Below are positions 36,120-45,759 of a stretch of 64,000 nt of DNA, piece by piece; the stretch's first letter is position 1; each line of letters opens with the position of its first letter. Under the pieces are notes generated by a model. The model saw only the letters and a list, made by a program, of their open reading frames with translations. It searched no databases and was not told the origin of the DNA. The translations under genes and the position numbers were made by a program. The stretch comes from Streptomyces chumphonensis (GTDB taxonomy: Bacteria > Actinomycetota > Actinomycetes > Streptomycetales > Streptomycetaceae): the NCBI RefSeq assembly GCF_014779715.1, contig NZ_JACXYU010000001.1:992001-1056000 (forward strand), read 5' to 3'.

Positions 36120-38065
36120 CGGCGGCGTGGCGGGGCGCCCTGGCGCTGGCCCTGGTGGCGGGCTTCTACGCGCTGTCCTGGGGGCTGGTGCTCGGCTACG
36201 GCGCCCTGGCGCTCGGGGTGCTGTGGTGGACGGTGGACGGGCCGGGGCCGCTGACGTCGCCGATGCCGCTGTTCGCTGTGGCGTTCGGGCTGCCCGGCGT
36301 GTTGGCGGTGCTCCGCGGGCTGCTGGCCGGCGGCCGCGTCCCGGAGCCGGCGCCGGGCACCGTGCGCCTCTCCCGCGCCCAGGCCCCGAAGCTGTGGGAT
36401 GCCGTGGCGGAGCTCGCGGAGCGGGTGGGCGCGCCGGAGCCGACGGAGATCCGGCTGTCGCCCGACGTGAGCGCCTCCGTCAGCGAGGACACGCGCTTCG
36501 GTCTGCGGGTGTCCTCGCGGCGGTTGGAGATCGGACTGCCGCTGCTGGCCGGCTTGCGCGCGGACGAGGTGCGGGCGGTGCTCTGCCACGAGCTCGGGCA
36601 CTACGCTCGGCGGCACACGCGGTTCGGTGCCACCGTCTACCGGGGTTCGGTGGCGCTGCACACGGCCAGGTCGGGGATCGTGGCGGCGGCGGTCCGCAAC
36701 CCGGTGGTGGCGATGTACTCGGGGATCCAGTACCGGGTGCTGGGCGCCTACGGATGGCTGTACGACGCCGTGTCGCTGGCCGTGCGGCGGCGGCAGGAGT
36801 TCGAGGCGGACGCGGCGGCCGCCGCCGTGGCGGGTCCGGCGGCGATGGCCTCGGCGCTGACCGCCGTTCCCGTGCTGGAGGCGGCGTGGGGGGACTTCCG
36901 GCAGCGGTTCCTGGACCCGATGGCCGCGCGCGGGCGGGTTCCGGACGATCCCGTGCGGGCGTTCACGGCGATGCTCACGGACACCGAGTACGGGGAGGCG
37001 CTGGAGGAGTGGCGGCGCGAGCAGCCCGAACGCGACCGGTCCCGGCTGGACTCGCATCCGCCCACCCCGGCCCGGCTGCGGGCTCTGCGGCTGCGGTCGG
37101 GGGCGGCGCCCGGCGCGGTGGCGGACCCGCGTCCGGGCCGGGTGCTGCTGGAGGGCGGCGCCCTGGAGGGCGGCCTGTCGGACGCTCTCCGGCGTGCGCT
37201 GCCGACTCCGACGGACCACCGCACGGTCGTGCAGCCGTGGGAGGAGTGGCTGGACGACGCGGTGGAGTTGCAGGCCATCGGCGCCGTGGAGGACCTGCGC
37301 GGGGCGCTGGCGCTCCTGGGCTCGGCACCGCTCCCGACGGTGGACGGCGTGCTCGGTCTGCTGGAGGCGGGGCGCGGGGAGGAGTTGGCCGGGGCGCTGT
37401 CGGCGACGGACTGGGGCACGGCCCGGTGGGGTGCTCCGGGGTCCTCGCAGCGGGCGGTGGCCGTGCTGGTGGGGCAGGCGCTGGTGACGGCGGGCCGGGC
37501 GGCGTGGAGTGTGCGCTGGGCGTCGCCGGGCGTGCTGGTCCCCTTCGACGAGGAGGCCCGGGAGGCGCACGCGTTGGCCGCGGCGGCGGTCACGGACCCG
37601 GCGGCGGCGGCCCGCCTGCGCTTCCTGCTCGTGGTGTGCGGCGTCAACACCGGCGTCGCCCTGACCCGGACCGGTGAGGTCTCGCGGCTGCGGGTCCCGC
37701 GCCCGGCGCGGGAGCGCGGACGCCGTCCGGCGCGGGAGGTGGGGCGTCGGGTGAACGTGGGCGGCATCGTCGTCGCGCTCGCCCTGCTGGGGGTGTTCGG
37801 CTGGAGTCAGCTGGAGCCGGAGCGCGATCCGGTGCGGCCGCTGCCCGCCACCTCGGTGGACCCCTTCCGGCCCGACCGCACCACCTCGCCCCTGCCGGTG
37901 CCGAGCGGCGTCCGGCCGTATCCGCCCCTGCCGGTGCCGGGTGTCTCACGGTCTCCGGACTGCGGGGTGCGGGAGCTGCCGGTGGGCGGCCGATGCCTGC
38001 CGTACGAGGCGGTCCTCCCCTCGTCGCGGCTCACACCGGTCGCCACGCCCCCGTTCACGCCGTGA
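36116..38065 (+). CDS. M48-family membrane metalloprotease
   Basis: A 649-residue protein starting at GTG 36116 in a GTGA overlap with the sigma gene. Two or three membrane helices lie at the N-terminus (ALVAGFYALSWGLVLGYGAL and another). The zinc motif LCHELGHYARRH (His158, Glu159, His162) and a downstream QEFEADAAAA (third ligand Glu near 230) are typical of HtpX/M48 proteases. The C-terminal half is helical, with a late hydrophobic segment (VNVGGIVVALALLGVFGWSQ) and a Pro-rich tail. Because it is coupled to the ECF sigma factor, it may act in its signalling, for example by cleaving a regulator. Confidence 0.9.
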   Translation: MTAAWRGALALALVAGFYALSWGLVLGYGALALGVLWWTVDGPGPLTSPMPLFAVAFGLPGVLAVLRGLLAGGRVPEPAPGTVRLSRAQAPKLWDAVAELAERVGAPEPTEIRLSPDVSASVSEDTRFGLRVSSRRLEIGLPLLAGLRADEVRAVLCHELGHYARRHTRFGATVYRGSVALHTARSGIVAAAVRNPVVAMYSGIQYRVLGAYGWLYDAVSLAVRRRQEFEADAAAAAVAGPAAMASALTAVPVLEAAWGDFRQRFLDPMAARGRVPDDPVRAFTAMLTDTEYGEALEEWRREQPERDRSRLDSHPPTPARLRALRLRSGAAPGAVADPRPGRVLLEGGALEGGLSDALRRALPTPTDHRTVVQPWEEWLDDAVELQAIGAVEDLRGALALLGSAPLPTVDGVLGLLEAGRGEELAGALSATDWGTARWGAPGSSQRAVAVLVGQALVTAGRAAWSVRWASPGVLVPFDEEAREAHALAAAAVTDPAAAARLRFLLVVCGVNTGVALTRTGEVSRLRVPRPARERGRRPAREVGRRVNVGGIVVALALLGVFGWSQLEPERDPVRPLPATSVDPFRPDRTTSPLPVPSGVRPYPPLPVPGVSRSPDCGVRELPVGGRCLPYEAVLPSSRLTPVATPPFTP

Positions 38066-41000
38066 GCCGACGGGCCTTGACCTCCTCCCAGCGGCGGCGC
38101 TGCTCGTCGGTCAGGCGGCCGCGGATCTCGGCGAGTTTGAGGAGGTTGGCCTCGGCGCCCGAGGTGAGGGTCTGCGCCTCGGCCTGGTAGTGGTCGTCGA
38201 GCAGCGCCTCCAGCTCCGCGGTGTTCATGACGGGTGCGAGGCGCTCGGCGAGCTTGTTGGTGTTGCGGTAGGAGCCCTGGAGGCGGAAGGGCGGTTCGGT
38301 GCGGGTGCGGTCGTCCTGTCCGGCGGAGGCGATGTAGGCGGCGTTGACGGCGAGGACCGTGCGCTGGACGTGGAGCAGGTTGCGCAGGACGCCGAGGATC
38401 TCCTCCAGTTCGCCGGGCGCGTAGGGGTGGCTCAGCGAGTCGGGCCGGGCGCCGGGCTCGCCGCCGGCCAGCCGCACCAGGAGGTCGACGTCGGCGCGCT
38501 CGCGGCCCGCCAGGGGGGCCAGGACGGGGTGGGAGGTGAGGGCGTTCTCGGTGTGGCTGAGGGCGAACAGGTGCTCCCGGCCGCTGAGGACGTCGCCGAG
38601 GTTCCACACGTCGGCACGGTTGGCCAGCATGTCGGGGACGCGGAAGCGGCTGCCGGACTCGGTGAACGGGTTCCCGGCCATGGCGACCGCGAAGCGCTTG
38701 CCGCGCAGGTCGTACGTGCGGGGTCGGCCGTCGGTCGTGGAGACGCCGTCGAGGCGGCGCTGGGCGTCGCACAGCGGGATGAACTTCTGGAGCAGTTCGG
38801 CGGAGAGGTGCTGGATGTCGTCGAGGTAGAGGCAGACGTTGTTGCCCATGTCCAGCGCGAAGTTGATCTTCTCGACCTCGCGGCGGGCGGCGGCGTCGGG
38901 GGCGGCGGCCGGGTCCAGCGAGGTCGTGCCGTGCCCCAGCGCCGGGCCGTCCACCTTGACGAACACCAGGCCCAGGCGGGCGGCGACGTACTCCATGAGC
39001 GTCGTCTTGCCGTAGCCGGGCGGGGAGAGGAGGAGCAGCACGCCCTGGCTGTCCGTGCGGCGCTCGGCCCCCGCCGCGCCGAGCTGTTTGGCCAGGTTGT
39101 CGCCGATGAGCGGCAGGTAGACCTCGTCGATGAGCCGGTTGCGGACGAAGGACGCCATGACGCGCGGGCGCAGGTCGGTCAGGCGCAGCCGGTCGCGTTC
39201 GGCGGCCAGCAGGGCGTTGCGGCGCCGGATGTACTCCCGGTGGGCGGGCACGTGCCGGGTGCGGAAGGCGGCGGTGCGGGCGAGGAACTCGTCCAGTCGC
39301 AGGGGCAGTTCCCCGTCCCGCAGCCGGGGGTGGGAGCCCAGCAGCCCGGGTACCGCGGTCGTCAGCGCGGCCGTGACCTCGCGGCGCTCCACAGCGGGGC
39401 CGCACAGTTCGACGGCGACGGCTTCGGGGAGGTCGGCCGCGTCGAGTCGGCGGGCGTCGGCGAAGGCGGCGAGCCAGGCCCCGGCGAGCTGGTGCCGGGC
39501 GGTGAGGTCGTCGCCCAGGCCGCGCAGGTCCTCGGCGAACTCCTTGGCCTCCGTGGAGCCCTCGCCGCCCAGCGCCGCGCGCAAGCCGTCCAGCAGGGCC
39601 CGCGCGGCGGCACCGGTGGCGAAGCGGGGTCCGCCGAGGGCCAGTTCCTCGACGAGGTAGGTGCCCGCCGTGCCGGCGGCGGTCTGCGGGGGGCCGTCGG
39701 CGTCGGCGGCCGTCCCGTCGAGGCGCAGTCCGTGACGGTGTGCGAAGTCCGCCACCGCGCGGTCCAGTTCGTCCGCCAGTTCACGCACGGCCGGTCCGGG
39801 CCCGAACGCGGCGCGGGCGCGGGCGAGGGACTGCGCACGCGTGGTCCACGCGGCGCGGACGCCCGCGTCGGTGCCGTACGCCCAGAACAGCTGGGCGGCG
39901 GCGCGGGCGGCGGGCGGGAAGCGCAGCAGGTCCGCCTCCGCGTGCAGGCCGAGGACGGCACCGAGGATCGCGGCGGCGTCATGGTCGTGGACGCCCCGGT
40001 CGTAGCCCTCGTCGTAGGCCGCCTCCGCCACCGCCCGGACGGCGTCGAGCAGGCCGTTCTCCCGCTGCGCGGCCCGGTGCAGATCCCGGGCGCCGGTCTC
40101 CGCGAGCACCCGTGCGGCCAGGTGCTCCGCCCGGTACACCTCGGGGGACTCCGAGGGCAGCGGGAGGTCCCAGAACGCCCGTGTCGCGGCGAACTCCTCG
40201 TCGCGGACGGGGGCCCGGTAGTCGGTGCCGGTGACGGCGAAGACGAGGGCCCCGTCCTGCGGGACGAGCGTCAGGTCGACGGGCTGGGTGTTGACGCCGA
40301 AGCGGTGGCGGCCGAGGCGCACGGCGCCCTCGGCGTCGTAGAGGTCCGCGCGGTCGCGCAGGGACCGGGCCGCCTCCTGCCGGGTGGCCTTGAGACGTCC
40401 CTCCAGTTCCTCGGCCCGCACGGGGTCGCCGGCCCGGCGCAGCTCCTCGGCCGTGGTGCGCACCTTGGCGACGAGCGGGTCGGCGGCGAAGTACGCGGCC
40501 ACCTCCTCCTGGGTGGCCAGGGCGGCGGAGCGGCGGGCGACGGTGGCCAGGACGCGCGTGGCGGAGTCGGCGAGGCGCTCGGCGTGCCGGGCCCGCTCGT
40601 CCAGGGCGGCCTGCTTGCGGGCGGAGAAGGTCTCGTAGACCTCCTCGCGGCGCTCGCCGAGCCGGGCCAGGAAATCGTCGAAGACCCCGAACCGCGACTC
40701 CAGGTCCTCCAGCCGCAGCAGCAGCCGGCCCAGTTGCTCGTCGCACTCCTCGGGGGTTCCCGAGGCGGCCAGAGCGGCGGCCACGGCCTGCCCGAACAGG
40801 GCGGACTCGGCGGCGAACTCGGCGCGTCCCTCGCGCTCCAGCAGCTCGCGGCGGCGTCCGGTGACGACGGCGCGGGCCCGGTTGACGGCGCCGAGCACCT
40901 CCCCGATCCGCTCCATGAGCCCGGTCCGCACCGTGGCGTCGGCGATCTGGAGCGAACCGACCACGTCGGTGACGGCCTGCAGCCGCTCCGCCTGCTCGGC

Positions 41001-42887
41001 GATCCGCTCGGTGAGGACGTCCGCGTCGGCGACGCTCTCCGCCCGGCCCGCCTCGTCCGTGAGCCGGTCGACGGTGGCGCGGGTGTCGTCGAAGCCTTCC
41101 GGACGGGAGAGGTCGGCGACCGCGCGGCGGCCGGTGGCCTCCAGCGACGCGGCGAGCTCGTCGGCGAGCTCCGCCACCCGGTCCTGGTCGGCGTGGCGCA
41201 GTTCCCGCAGCGGCTCCACGCCGCCCTGGGCCCGGCGCAGTTCGGTCAGCAGGGTCACCCAGCCGCTCGCCCCGCCGGGCATCTCGCCCCGGGCCCGGCG
41301 CACCAGCGCGGTGACGGCGGCGGCCTTCTCCGCGACGGCGGCGCGGGCGCGCTCCCGCAGCTCCTCGACCCGCTCGAACTCGGTGATGACCTGCGCCGCC
41401 GCTCCGCCCAGCTCGGCCAGCGGCTCGTGCAGTCCTTCCAGCCCCTCGGCGTCCAGCCAGGGGAAGGCGTCGGCGACCCGGGCGCAGGCGGTGGTGACGG
41501 CCTCGAAGACGGCTGCGGCCGGGGCCAGTTCGTCGGCCATCCGGGCCACGGACAGGGTCTCGGCGATGCCGCGCACCAGCTCCGCGTTGCCGATCCGCCC
41601 GAGCGGTCCCGGGGCGGGTGGCGCGGCGGCGGCGTGCGCCTCGGAGACGAAGGGGGTGCGCCACACCTGCACCGGGTGGGCCCGGGACGGCTCGGCCTCG
41701 CGGGTGCGCAGCACCGCCAGGGTGCCGTCCTCGAACACGGCGTGCCCGTGGGCCGGGATCGGGGTGACGACCTCCTTGCGGATGACGTGGTAGGGCAGCA
41801 GCAGGGAGCGGCCCTCGGCCGGGGCGTGGAAGACGTAGAGGACGTCCTCGCCACCTGGGGCGCGCAGGACGCTCTCGTACTCCAGGCCCGAGGTGTCGGT
41901 GTCGAAGGTGCGGGCGGCCGAGCCGGCCGGGGCGGTGGCGAGGTAGTAGCCGCCGGGGAAGACGATGCCGTCGTCGTCGGGCAGCCTGCGGCAGGAGAGC
42001 CCGATGCCGTCGAGCCGGACGGCCTCGCCCGTCCGCTCGTTGAACACGAGGTGGCGGTGGGCGTCCTCGTTGTAGGGGCGGACGCGGAGCAGGAGCAGCG
42101 GGCCGACCCGGGCGTGGGCCACGTCGGCGTCGGCGAGCGCCTGGAGCGGTTTGTCCACGGGCTCGGAGTAGAACCCCTCGTCCGTCTCGGTGTCGTTGTC
42201 GGCCTTGAGGGTGAGGGCGCCCCCGACCGTGGAGAGGTACAGGGCGCCGCCGTCGACGGACAGGTGCGGGTGGCGGCCGGGGATGTGGTCCTCGCGCCGG
42301 GCCGGGACCCAGGTCACGTCGTGGGCGGGCGCGGTGAGGTGGTCGCGCTCGCCCTTGGCGTCGACGTACTCGGGTGTGCCGTCGGGCTCGACGCGCCAGC
42401 GCAGGACGCGGATGTCGGTCGGCCGGTCCCCGGTGCGGAACACCGCGAGCAGAAGGTCGCCGGTGCGGCGCAGTCGGAGCAGTCGGGCCTGCCGGTAGTA
42501 GCGGTGCAGCTCGGCGAAGTCGCGCCGGAACCGCTCACCGTCCAGGAGGCCGGGCAGGGCGTCCTCGCCCGCCTCGGTGACGTCGCCGTCCGCGATGCGG
42601 TAGAGCGCGAAGACGTCCTCGACCCCGGTCTCCCGGGCCCGGGCGGCGGGGGTGTGGAACCCGGCCAGGAGCAGCCCGCCGACCTGGGCGAGGTCGCAGG
42701 GCACGCGCGGCTGTTCGGTCCGCAGGGTGCTGTTGCGGCCCAGCTCCACGCCGCCGGCTCCGAAGGTCTCGGCACGACGGGTGTTGAGGGCCTGCGCCCG
42801 GGTGCGGAGGTCCCGCGCCGCGGTGGTCATGCGGGCCCGCAGCACGTCGTAGGTGGCGGTGTCCAACGTCCGGGCTGCGCCGGTCAT
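38055..42887 (-). CDS. Very large AAA+ ATPase (annotated elsewhere as DNA repair ATPase)
   Basis: A 1610-residue protein. The N-terminal 480 residues look beta-rich (VFALYRIADGDVTEAGED, LYLSTVGGALTLK). A long alpha-helical, charged coiled-coil-like middle (about 480-1150) is followed by an AAA+ domain from about 1300: Walker A is SPPGYGKTTLMEY, Walker B is VCLYLDDIQHLS, and VAMAGNPFTESGSR may hold the sensor. ATG 42887 has GAGGAGC upstream. It shares a minus-strand operon with a flotillin and an NfeD-like gene, 93 bases after the flotillin stop. Family name is only inherited; the membrane-microdomain context suggests a membrane-linked remodeller. Its last 11 bases overlap the convergent M48 gene. 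Confidence 0.85.
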   Translation of the reverse strand: MTGAARTLDTATYDVLRARMTTAARDLRTRAQALNTRRAETFGAGGVELGRNSTLRTEQPRVPCDLAQVGGLLLAGFHTPAARARETGVEDVFALYRIADGDVTEAGEDALPGLLDGERFRRDFAELHRYYRQARLLRLRRTGDLLLAVFRTGDRPTDIRVLRWRVEPDGTPEYVDAKGERDHLTAPAHDVTWVPARREDHIPGRHPHLSVDGGALYLSTVGGALTLKADNDTETDEGFYSEPVDKPLQALADADVAHARVGPLLLLRVRPYNEDAHRHLVFNERTGEAVRLDGIGLSCRRLPDDDGIVFPGGYYLATAPAGSAARTFDTDTSGLEYESVLRAPGGEDVLYVFHAPAEGRSLLLPYHVIRKEVVTPIPAHGHAVFEDGTLAVLRTREAEPSRAHPVQVWRTPFVSEAHAAAAPPAPGPLGRIGNAELVRGIAETLSVARMADELAPAAAVFEAVTTACARVADAFPWLDAEGLEGLHEPLAELGGAAAQVITEFERVEELRERARAAVAEKAAAVTALVRRARGEMPGGASGWVTLLTELRRAQGGVEPLRELRHADQDRVAELADELAASLEATGRRAVADLSRPEGFDDTRATVDRLTDEAGRAESVADADVLTERIAEQAERLQAVTDVVGSLQIADATVRTGLMERIGEVLGAVNRARAVVTGRRRELLEREGRAEFAAESALFGQAVAAALAASGTPEECDEQLGRLLLRLEDLESRFGVFDDFLARLGERREEVYETFSARKQAALDERARHAERLADSATRVLATVARRSAALATQEEVAAYFAADPLVAKVRTTAEELRRAGDPVRAEELEGRLKATRQEAARSLRDRADLYDAEGAVRLGRHRFGVNTQPVDLTLVPQDGALVFAVTGTDYRAPVRDEEFAATRAFWDLPLPSESPEVYRAEHLAARVLAETGARDLHRAAQRENGLLDAVRAVAEAAYDEGYDRGVHDHDAAAILGAVLGLHAEADLLRFPPAARAAAQLFWAYGTDAGVRAAWTTRAQSLARARAAFGPGPAVRELADELDRAVADFAHRHGLRLDGTAADADGPPQTAAGTAGTYLVEELALGGPRFATGAAARALLDGLRAALGGEGSTEAKEFAEDLRGLGDDLTARHQLAGAWLAAFADARRLDAADLPEAVAVELCGPAVERREVTAALTTAVPGLLGSHPRLRDGELPLRLDEFLARTAAFRTRHVPAHREYIRRRNALLAAERDRLRLTDLRPRVMASFVRNRLIDEVYLPLIGDNLAKQLGAAGAERRTDSQGVLLLLSPPGYGKTTLMEYVAARLGLVFVKVDGPALGHGTTSLDPAAAPDAAARREVEKINFALDMGNNVCLYLDDIQHLSAELLQKFIPLCDAQRRLDGVSTTDGRPRTYDLRGKRFAVAMAGNPFTESGSRFRVPDMLANRADVWNLGDVLSGREHLFALSHTENALTSHPVLAPLAGRERADVDLLVRLAGGEPGARPDSLSHPYAPGELEEILGVLRNLLHVQRTVLAVNAAYIASAGQDDRTRTEPPFRLQGSYRNTNKLAERLAPVMNTAELEALLDDHYQAEAQTLTSGAEANLLKLAEIRGRLTDEQRRRWEEVKARRLTA

Positions 42888-42980
42888 CTCGGTGCTCCTC
42901 GTCATGGGTGCGGCGGGGGGAGGGGCGGGTGCCCACCCGCCCCTCCCCGGGCCCGGGGGCGTCCCCCGGGCCGCGGCCTC

Positions 42981-44912
42981 TCAGGCGGTGGGCCGGCCGT
43001 TGCCGGCGGCCAGCTTCGTCAGCAGTCCGGCGGCGGACAGGTCGCGCAGTCCGTCGGCGCCGAGGCCGTTCAGCATGGCCTTGACGTCCTCGGGGAACGT
43101 CGTGCCGTCCTTCGCCAGCCAGTCGCCGGCGAGCGTCTGGACGGTCTCGCTGCTGCCGACGAAGGCGTCGACGCCGCGACCGGCCGAGATCGCCCCGACC
43201 AGCCGGTCGAAGAAGACGGACTCGCCGCCGACGATGTCGATCTTGGCGTTCTCCAGCCCCGCGCCGACCAGCGTGGCCTGGGCCTCGGCGATCTTCCGGT
43301 GCACCTCGATCCCGGCGACCCGGATCTCCTTCTCGGCCTCCAGCCGCAGGCGGTACTCCTCGTGCTCGCGGCTCGCGTCGTCCAGCGCCGCCATCGCGGC
43401 GGCCTTGTCGGTGAGGCCCTCGGCCTCGGCCTTCAGCTTCTCCCGCAGCGCGTCGGCCTCGGCGAGGCCCATCTCCTTGGCGGCCTCGGCCTCGGCGTGA
43501 CGCGTCTTGGCGAGGGCGTCGGCCATCCGCTCCTGGACCTCCGCCTCCGCGAGGCCGCTCGCGGCCTGGTCGGCGCGCTTGCCCTCGGCCAGCCGCAGGG
43601 TGGCCTCGGCGTCGAGGTCGGCGGCCTTGCGCCGGGCCTCGGCCAGGGTGAGCTCCTCGGCGGCGCGGTGCCTGGCCGCCTGCTCGGCCGCCTCGGCCGC
43701 CTTGATGTCCGTGACCAGGCGCTCCTGGGCCTGGGCCTCCGCCGCGATGATGAGGGCCTGGCGCTCCCGCTCGGCCTCCTCGACGGTGCGGAGCTTCTTG
43801 ATCTCCTCCTCCTGCTGGGCGACGGTCTTCTCCACGGCGATGCGCTCGCGGATGACGTCGGCGATGTCCCGCTTCTCCGCCTCCACCTCCTTGTTGGCGG
43901 CGATGCGGCGCAGCTCGGTCTCCCGGTCGCGGGCGATGACCTCCAGCAGCCGGTCCTTCTCGATCCGCTCCCGCTCGACGGCCTCGACGCGCTCGCGGTT
44001 GAGCTTGGCGACGGAGACCTCGCGCTCGCGGTTCTCGTTCTGGATGCCGAGGGCCTCCTCGGTCTTCAGGTGCGCGGAGTGGGAGCGCAGCCGCTCCTCG
44101 GCCTGGACGCGGGCCGTCTCGGCCTCCTCGCGGGCCCGCACGGTCTCGATCTCGCGCTGCTGGCGGATCTCGGCGTCGGCCTGGCGGCGCTCGAGTTCGA
44201 GGACCGCCTCGCGGGCGTCGACGTTCTGCCGGGTGATCTCCTTCTCCTCGTTGCGCTCGTACTCGTTCGTGCGCACGTGCTCGGCGGCGGTCAGCTCGGT
44301 GATCTTGCGGATGCCCTGCGCGTCGAGGATGTTGTGCCGGTCGAGGCTGGCCAGCGGCGTCTGCTCGAGGTAGTCGATGGCGGCGTCCTCAAGGCTGTAG
44401 CCGTTGAGGTCGGTGCCGATGAGGGCGATGATGCGGTCGCGGAACTCGTCCCGCTTGGTGTAGAGGTCGGAGAAGTCGAGCTGCTTGCCGACGGTCTTGA
44501 GCGCCTCGGAGAACTTGGCGTTGAACAGCTCCTGGAGGGTCGCGCGGTCGCTGGCCCGCTCGGTGCCGATGGCCTGGGCGACCTTGACGACGTCCTCCCG
44601 CGTCTTGTTGACGCGCACGAAGAACGAGATGCGGATGTCGGCGCGGATGTTGTCGCGGCAGATGAGGCCCTCGTTGCCGGTGCGGCCGATCTCGATCGTC
44701 TTCACCGAGATGTCCATGACCTCGGCCTTGTGCAGCACCGGCAGCACCACCATGCCGGTGAAGGTCACGTCGACCGTGCGCATCTTGGACACGATGAGGG
44801 CCTTGCCCTGGGGCACCTTGCGGAAGAGGCGGCCGACCATGAGGAGCAGGACGAGGGCGATGAGCAGGATCACGGCGATCAGCACGCCGAATCCCGTGGT
44901 GATGGCATCCAT
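42981..44912 (-). CDS. Flotillin/SPFH-family membrane protein
   Basis: A 643-residue flotillin. An N-terminal membrane anchor (FGVLIAVILLIALVLLLMVG) is followed by an SPFH domain to about residue 200 (KMRTVDVTFTGMVVLPVLHK). A long Glu/Ala/Arg coiled coil (about 210-520) rich in EAxxxR repeats comes next, then a Gly-rich C-terminal region. Flotillins scaffold membrane microdomains. The gene lies between an NfeD-like gene and a giant ATPase on one strand. ATG 44912 has AGGGAA upstream. The coiled coil is longer than in most bacterial flotillins and suggests large oligomers. Confidence 0.93.
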   Translation of the reverse strand: MDAITTGFGVLIAVILLIALVLLLMVGRLFRKVPQGKALIVSKMRTVDVTFTGMVVLPVLHKAEVMDISVKTIEIGRTGNEGLICRDNIRADIRISFFVRVNKTREDVVKVAQAIGTERASDRATLQELFNAKFSEALKTVGKQLDFSDLYTKRDEFRDRIIALIGTDLNGYSLEDAAIDYLEQTPLASLDRHNILDAQGIRKITELTAAEHVRTNEYERNEEKEITRQNVDAREAVLELERRQADAEIRQQREIETVRAREEAETARVQAEERLRSHSAHLKTEEALGIQNENREREVSVAKLNRERVEAVERERIEKDRLLEVIARDRETELRRIAANKEVEAEKRDIADVIRERIAVEKTVAQQEEEIKKLRTVEEAERERQALIIAAEAQAQERLVTDIKAAEAAEQAARHRAAEELTLAEARRKAADLDAEATLRLAEGKRADQAASGLAEAEVQERMADALAKTRHAEAEAAKEMGLAEADALREKLKAEAEGLTDKAAAMAALDDASREHEEYRLRLEAEKEIRVAGIEVHRKIAEAQATLVGAGLENAKIDIVGGESVFFDRLVGAISAGRGVDAFVGSSETVQTLAGDWLAKDGTTFPEDVKAMLNGLGADGLRDLSAAGLLTKLAAGNGRPTA

Positions 44913-44962
44913 AGCGGTGGGTTCCCTGTGCGTGTGAGAGGCGGAGCGGGACGAAGGCGGCG

Positions 44963-45619
44963 TCAGCGGCCGGGTTCCGGCTCCGGTGCGAGGTCGAAGG
45001 GGGCGACGCGGAAGAACTCGGCCTCGGCGTCGTAGTCGTAGATCAGCGCCGTGCTGCCGAGCATGAGCCGGGCGGCGTCGGTGGCCTCGGCCCGTACCTG
45101 GACGACGGCGGTGGAGCCGTCCTCGGCGGCCACCTCGGCCTGACCGAAGCCCGGGCCCACGCGGCCGGTGCGGATGGTGCACACCCGGCCGACGAAGTCG
45201 TCGCGGTTCACCCCGCGCTCGCCGGGCGCCAGACGGCGCAGCGGCACGACGAGCACGCGCGTGCCGGCCCAGGCGGCGAGCAGGGCGACGGGGAGGACGA
45301 GGAGGCGCTGCCAGCTCGCGGCGAAGAGCGCGGTACCGCTCAATGACACGAACCAGGCAATCGCGATGAGGAGAGAGAGCACCACGGCAACGGGCGCGCC
45401 GCCGAGTCCGAGGACGGCGAGACCGCCCGCGAAGCCGGTGCTGTGACCGATGTCCCCGGAGCCGATACCCTCCCCTCCCTCAGCGGCATCGACCCCGGGT
45501 ACACCTGCTCCCCCGAGCAACACCGCAAGCCAGTAGCCGACTACGACGACGAGCGCGAAGCCGAACAGGACGGCGGGGAACGCCAGCGCGGCGTCCAGGA
45601 ACCCTGCGGAACCAGCCAT
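44963..45619 (-). CDS. NfeD-like membrane protein with OB-fold domain
   Basis: A 218-residue protein with three membrane segments: AVLFGFALVVVVGYWLAVLL, an inner one ending VSLSGTALFAASW, and VLPVALLAAWAGTRVLVV. A soluble C-terminal beta domain follows (VGRVCTIRTGRVGPGFGQAE, LIYDYDAEAEFFRV), consistent with the OB-fold of NfeD/YuaF partners of flotillin. ATG 45619 follows GGGAGGGGG by 7 bases. It is the first gene of the NfeD-flotillin-ATPase operon. An inverted repeat lies about 60-80 bases upstream. Confidence 0.85.
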   Translation of the reverse strand: MAGSAGFLDAALAFPAVLFGFALVVVVGYWLAVLLGGAGVPGVDAAEGGEGIGSGDIGHSTGFAGGLAVLGLGGAPVAVVLSLLIAIAWFVSLSGTALFAASWQRLLVLPVALLAAWAGTRVLVVPLRRLAPGERGVNRDDFVGRVCTIRTGRVGPGFGQAEVAAEDGSTAVVQVRAEATDAARLMLGSTALIYDYDAEAEFFRVAPFDLAPEPEPGR

Positions 45620-45679
45620 CGTCCTGCCCCCTCCCGGCTGCGGTGTGCCCTCATGGTGGCACTCGACGTGTCCACGACG

Positions 45680-45700
45680 CATTGCCCGATCCCGGCAATG
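45680..45700. promoter_or_regulatory. Inverted repeat upstream of the NfeD-flotillin operon
   Basis: CATTGCC and GGCAATG are perfect 7-base arms around a 7-base spacer. The repeat lies 61-81 bases before the NfeD-like start and 60 bases after the PucR stop, all on the minus strand. It may be an operator or a weak hairpin. Confidence 0.4.
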
Positions 45701-45759
45701 TTTCGATGCGCACGTGTGCCGAAACGGAGTGCAACCGATCAGGGCCGAGGGCCCCGGGC

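Noticed and set aside
37941..45035. A 2364-residue plus-strand open frame
   Set aside because: It lies opposite the AAA+ and flotillin genes, whose proteins have clear motifs and good starts. Long antisense frames are expected at this GC content.
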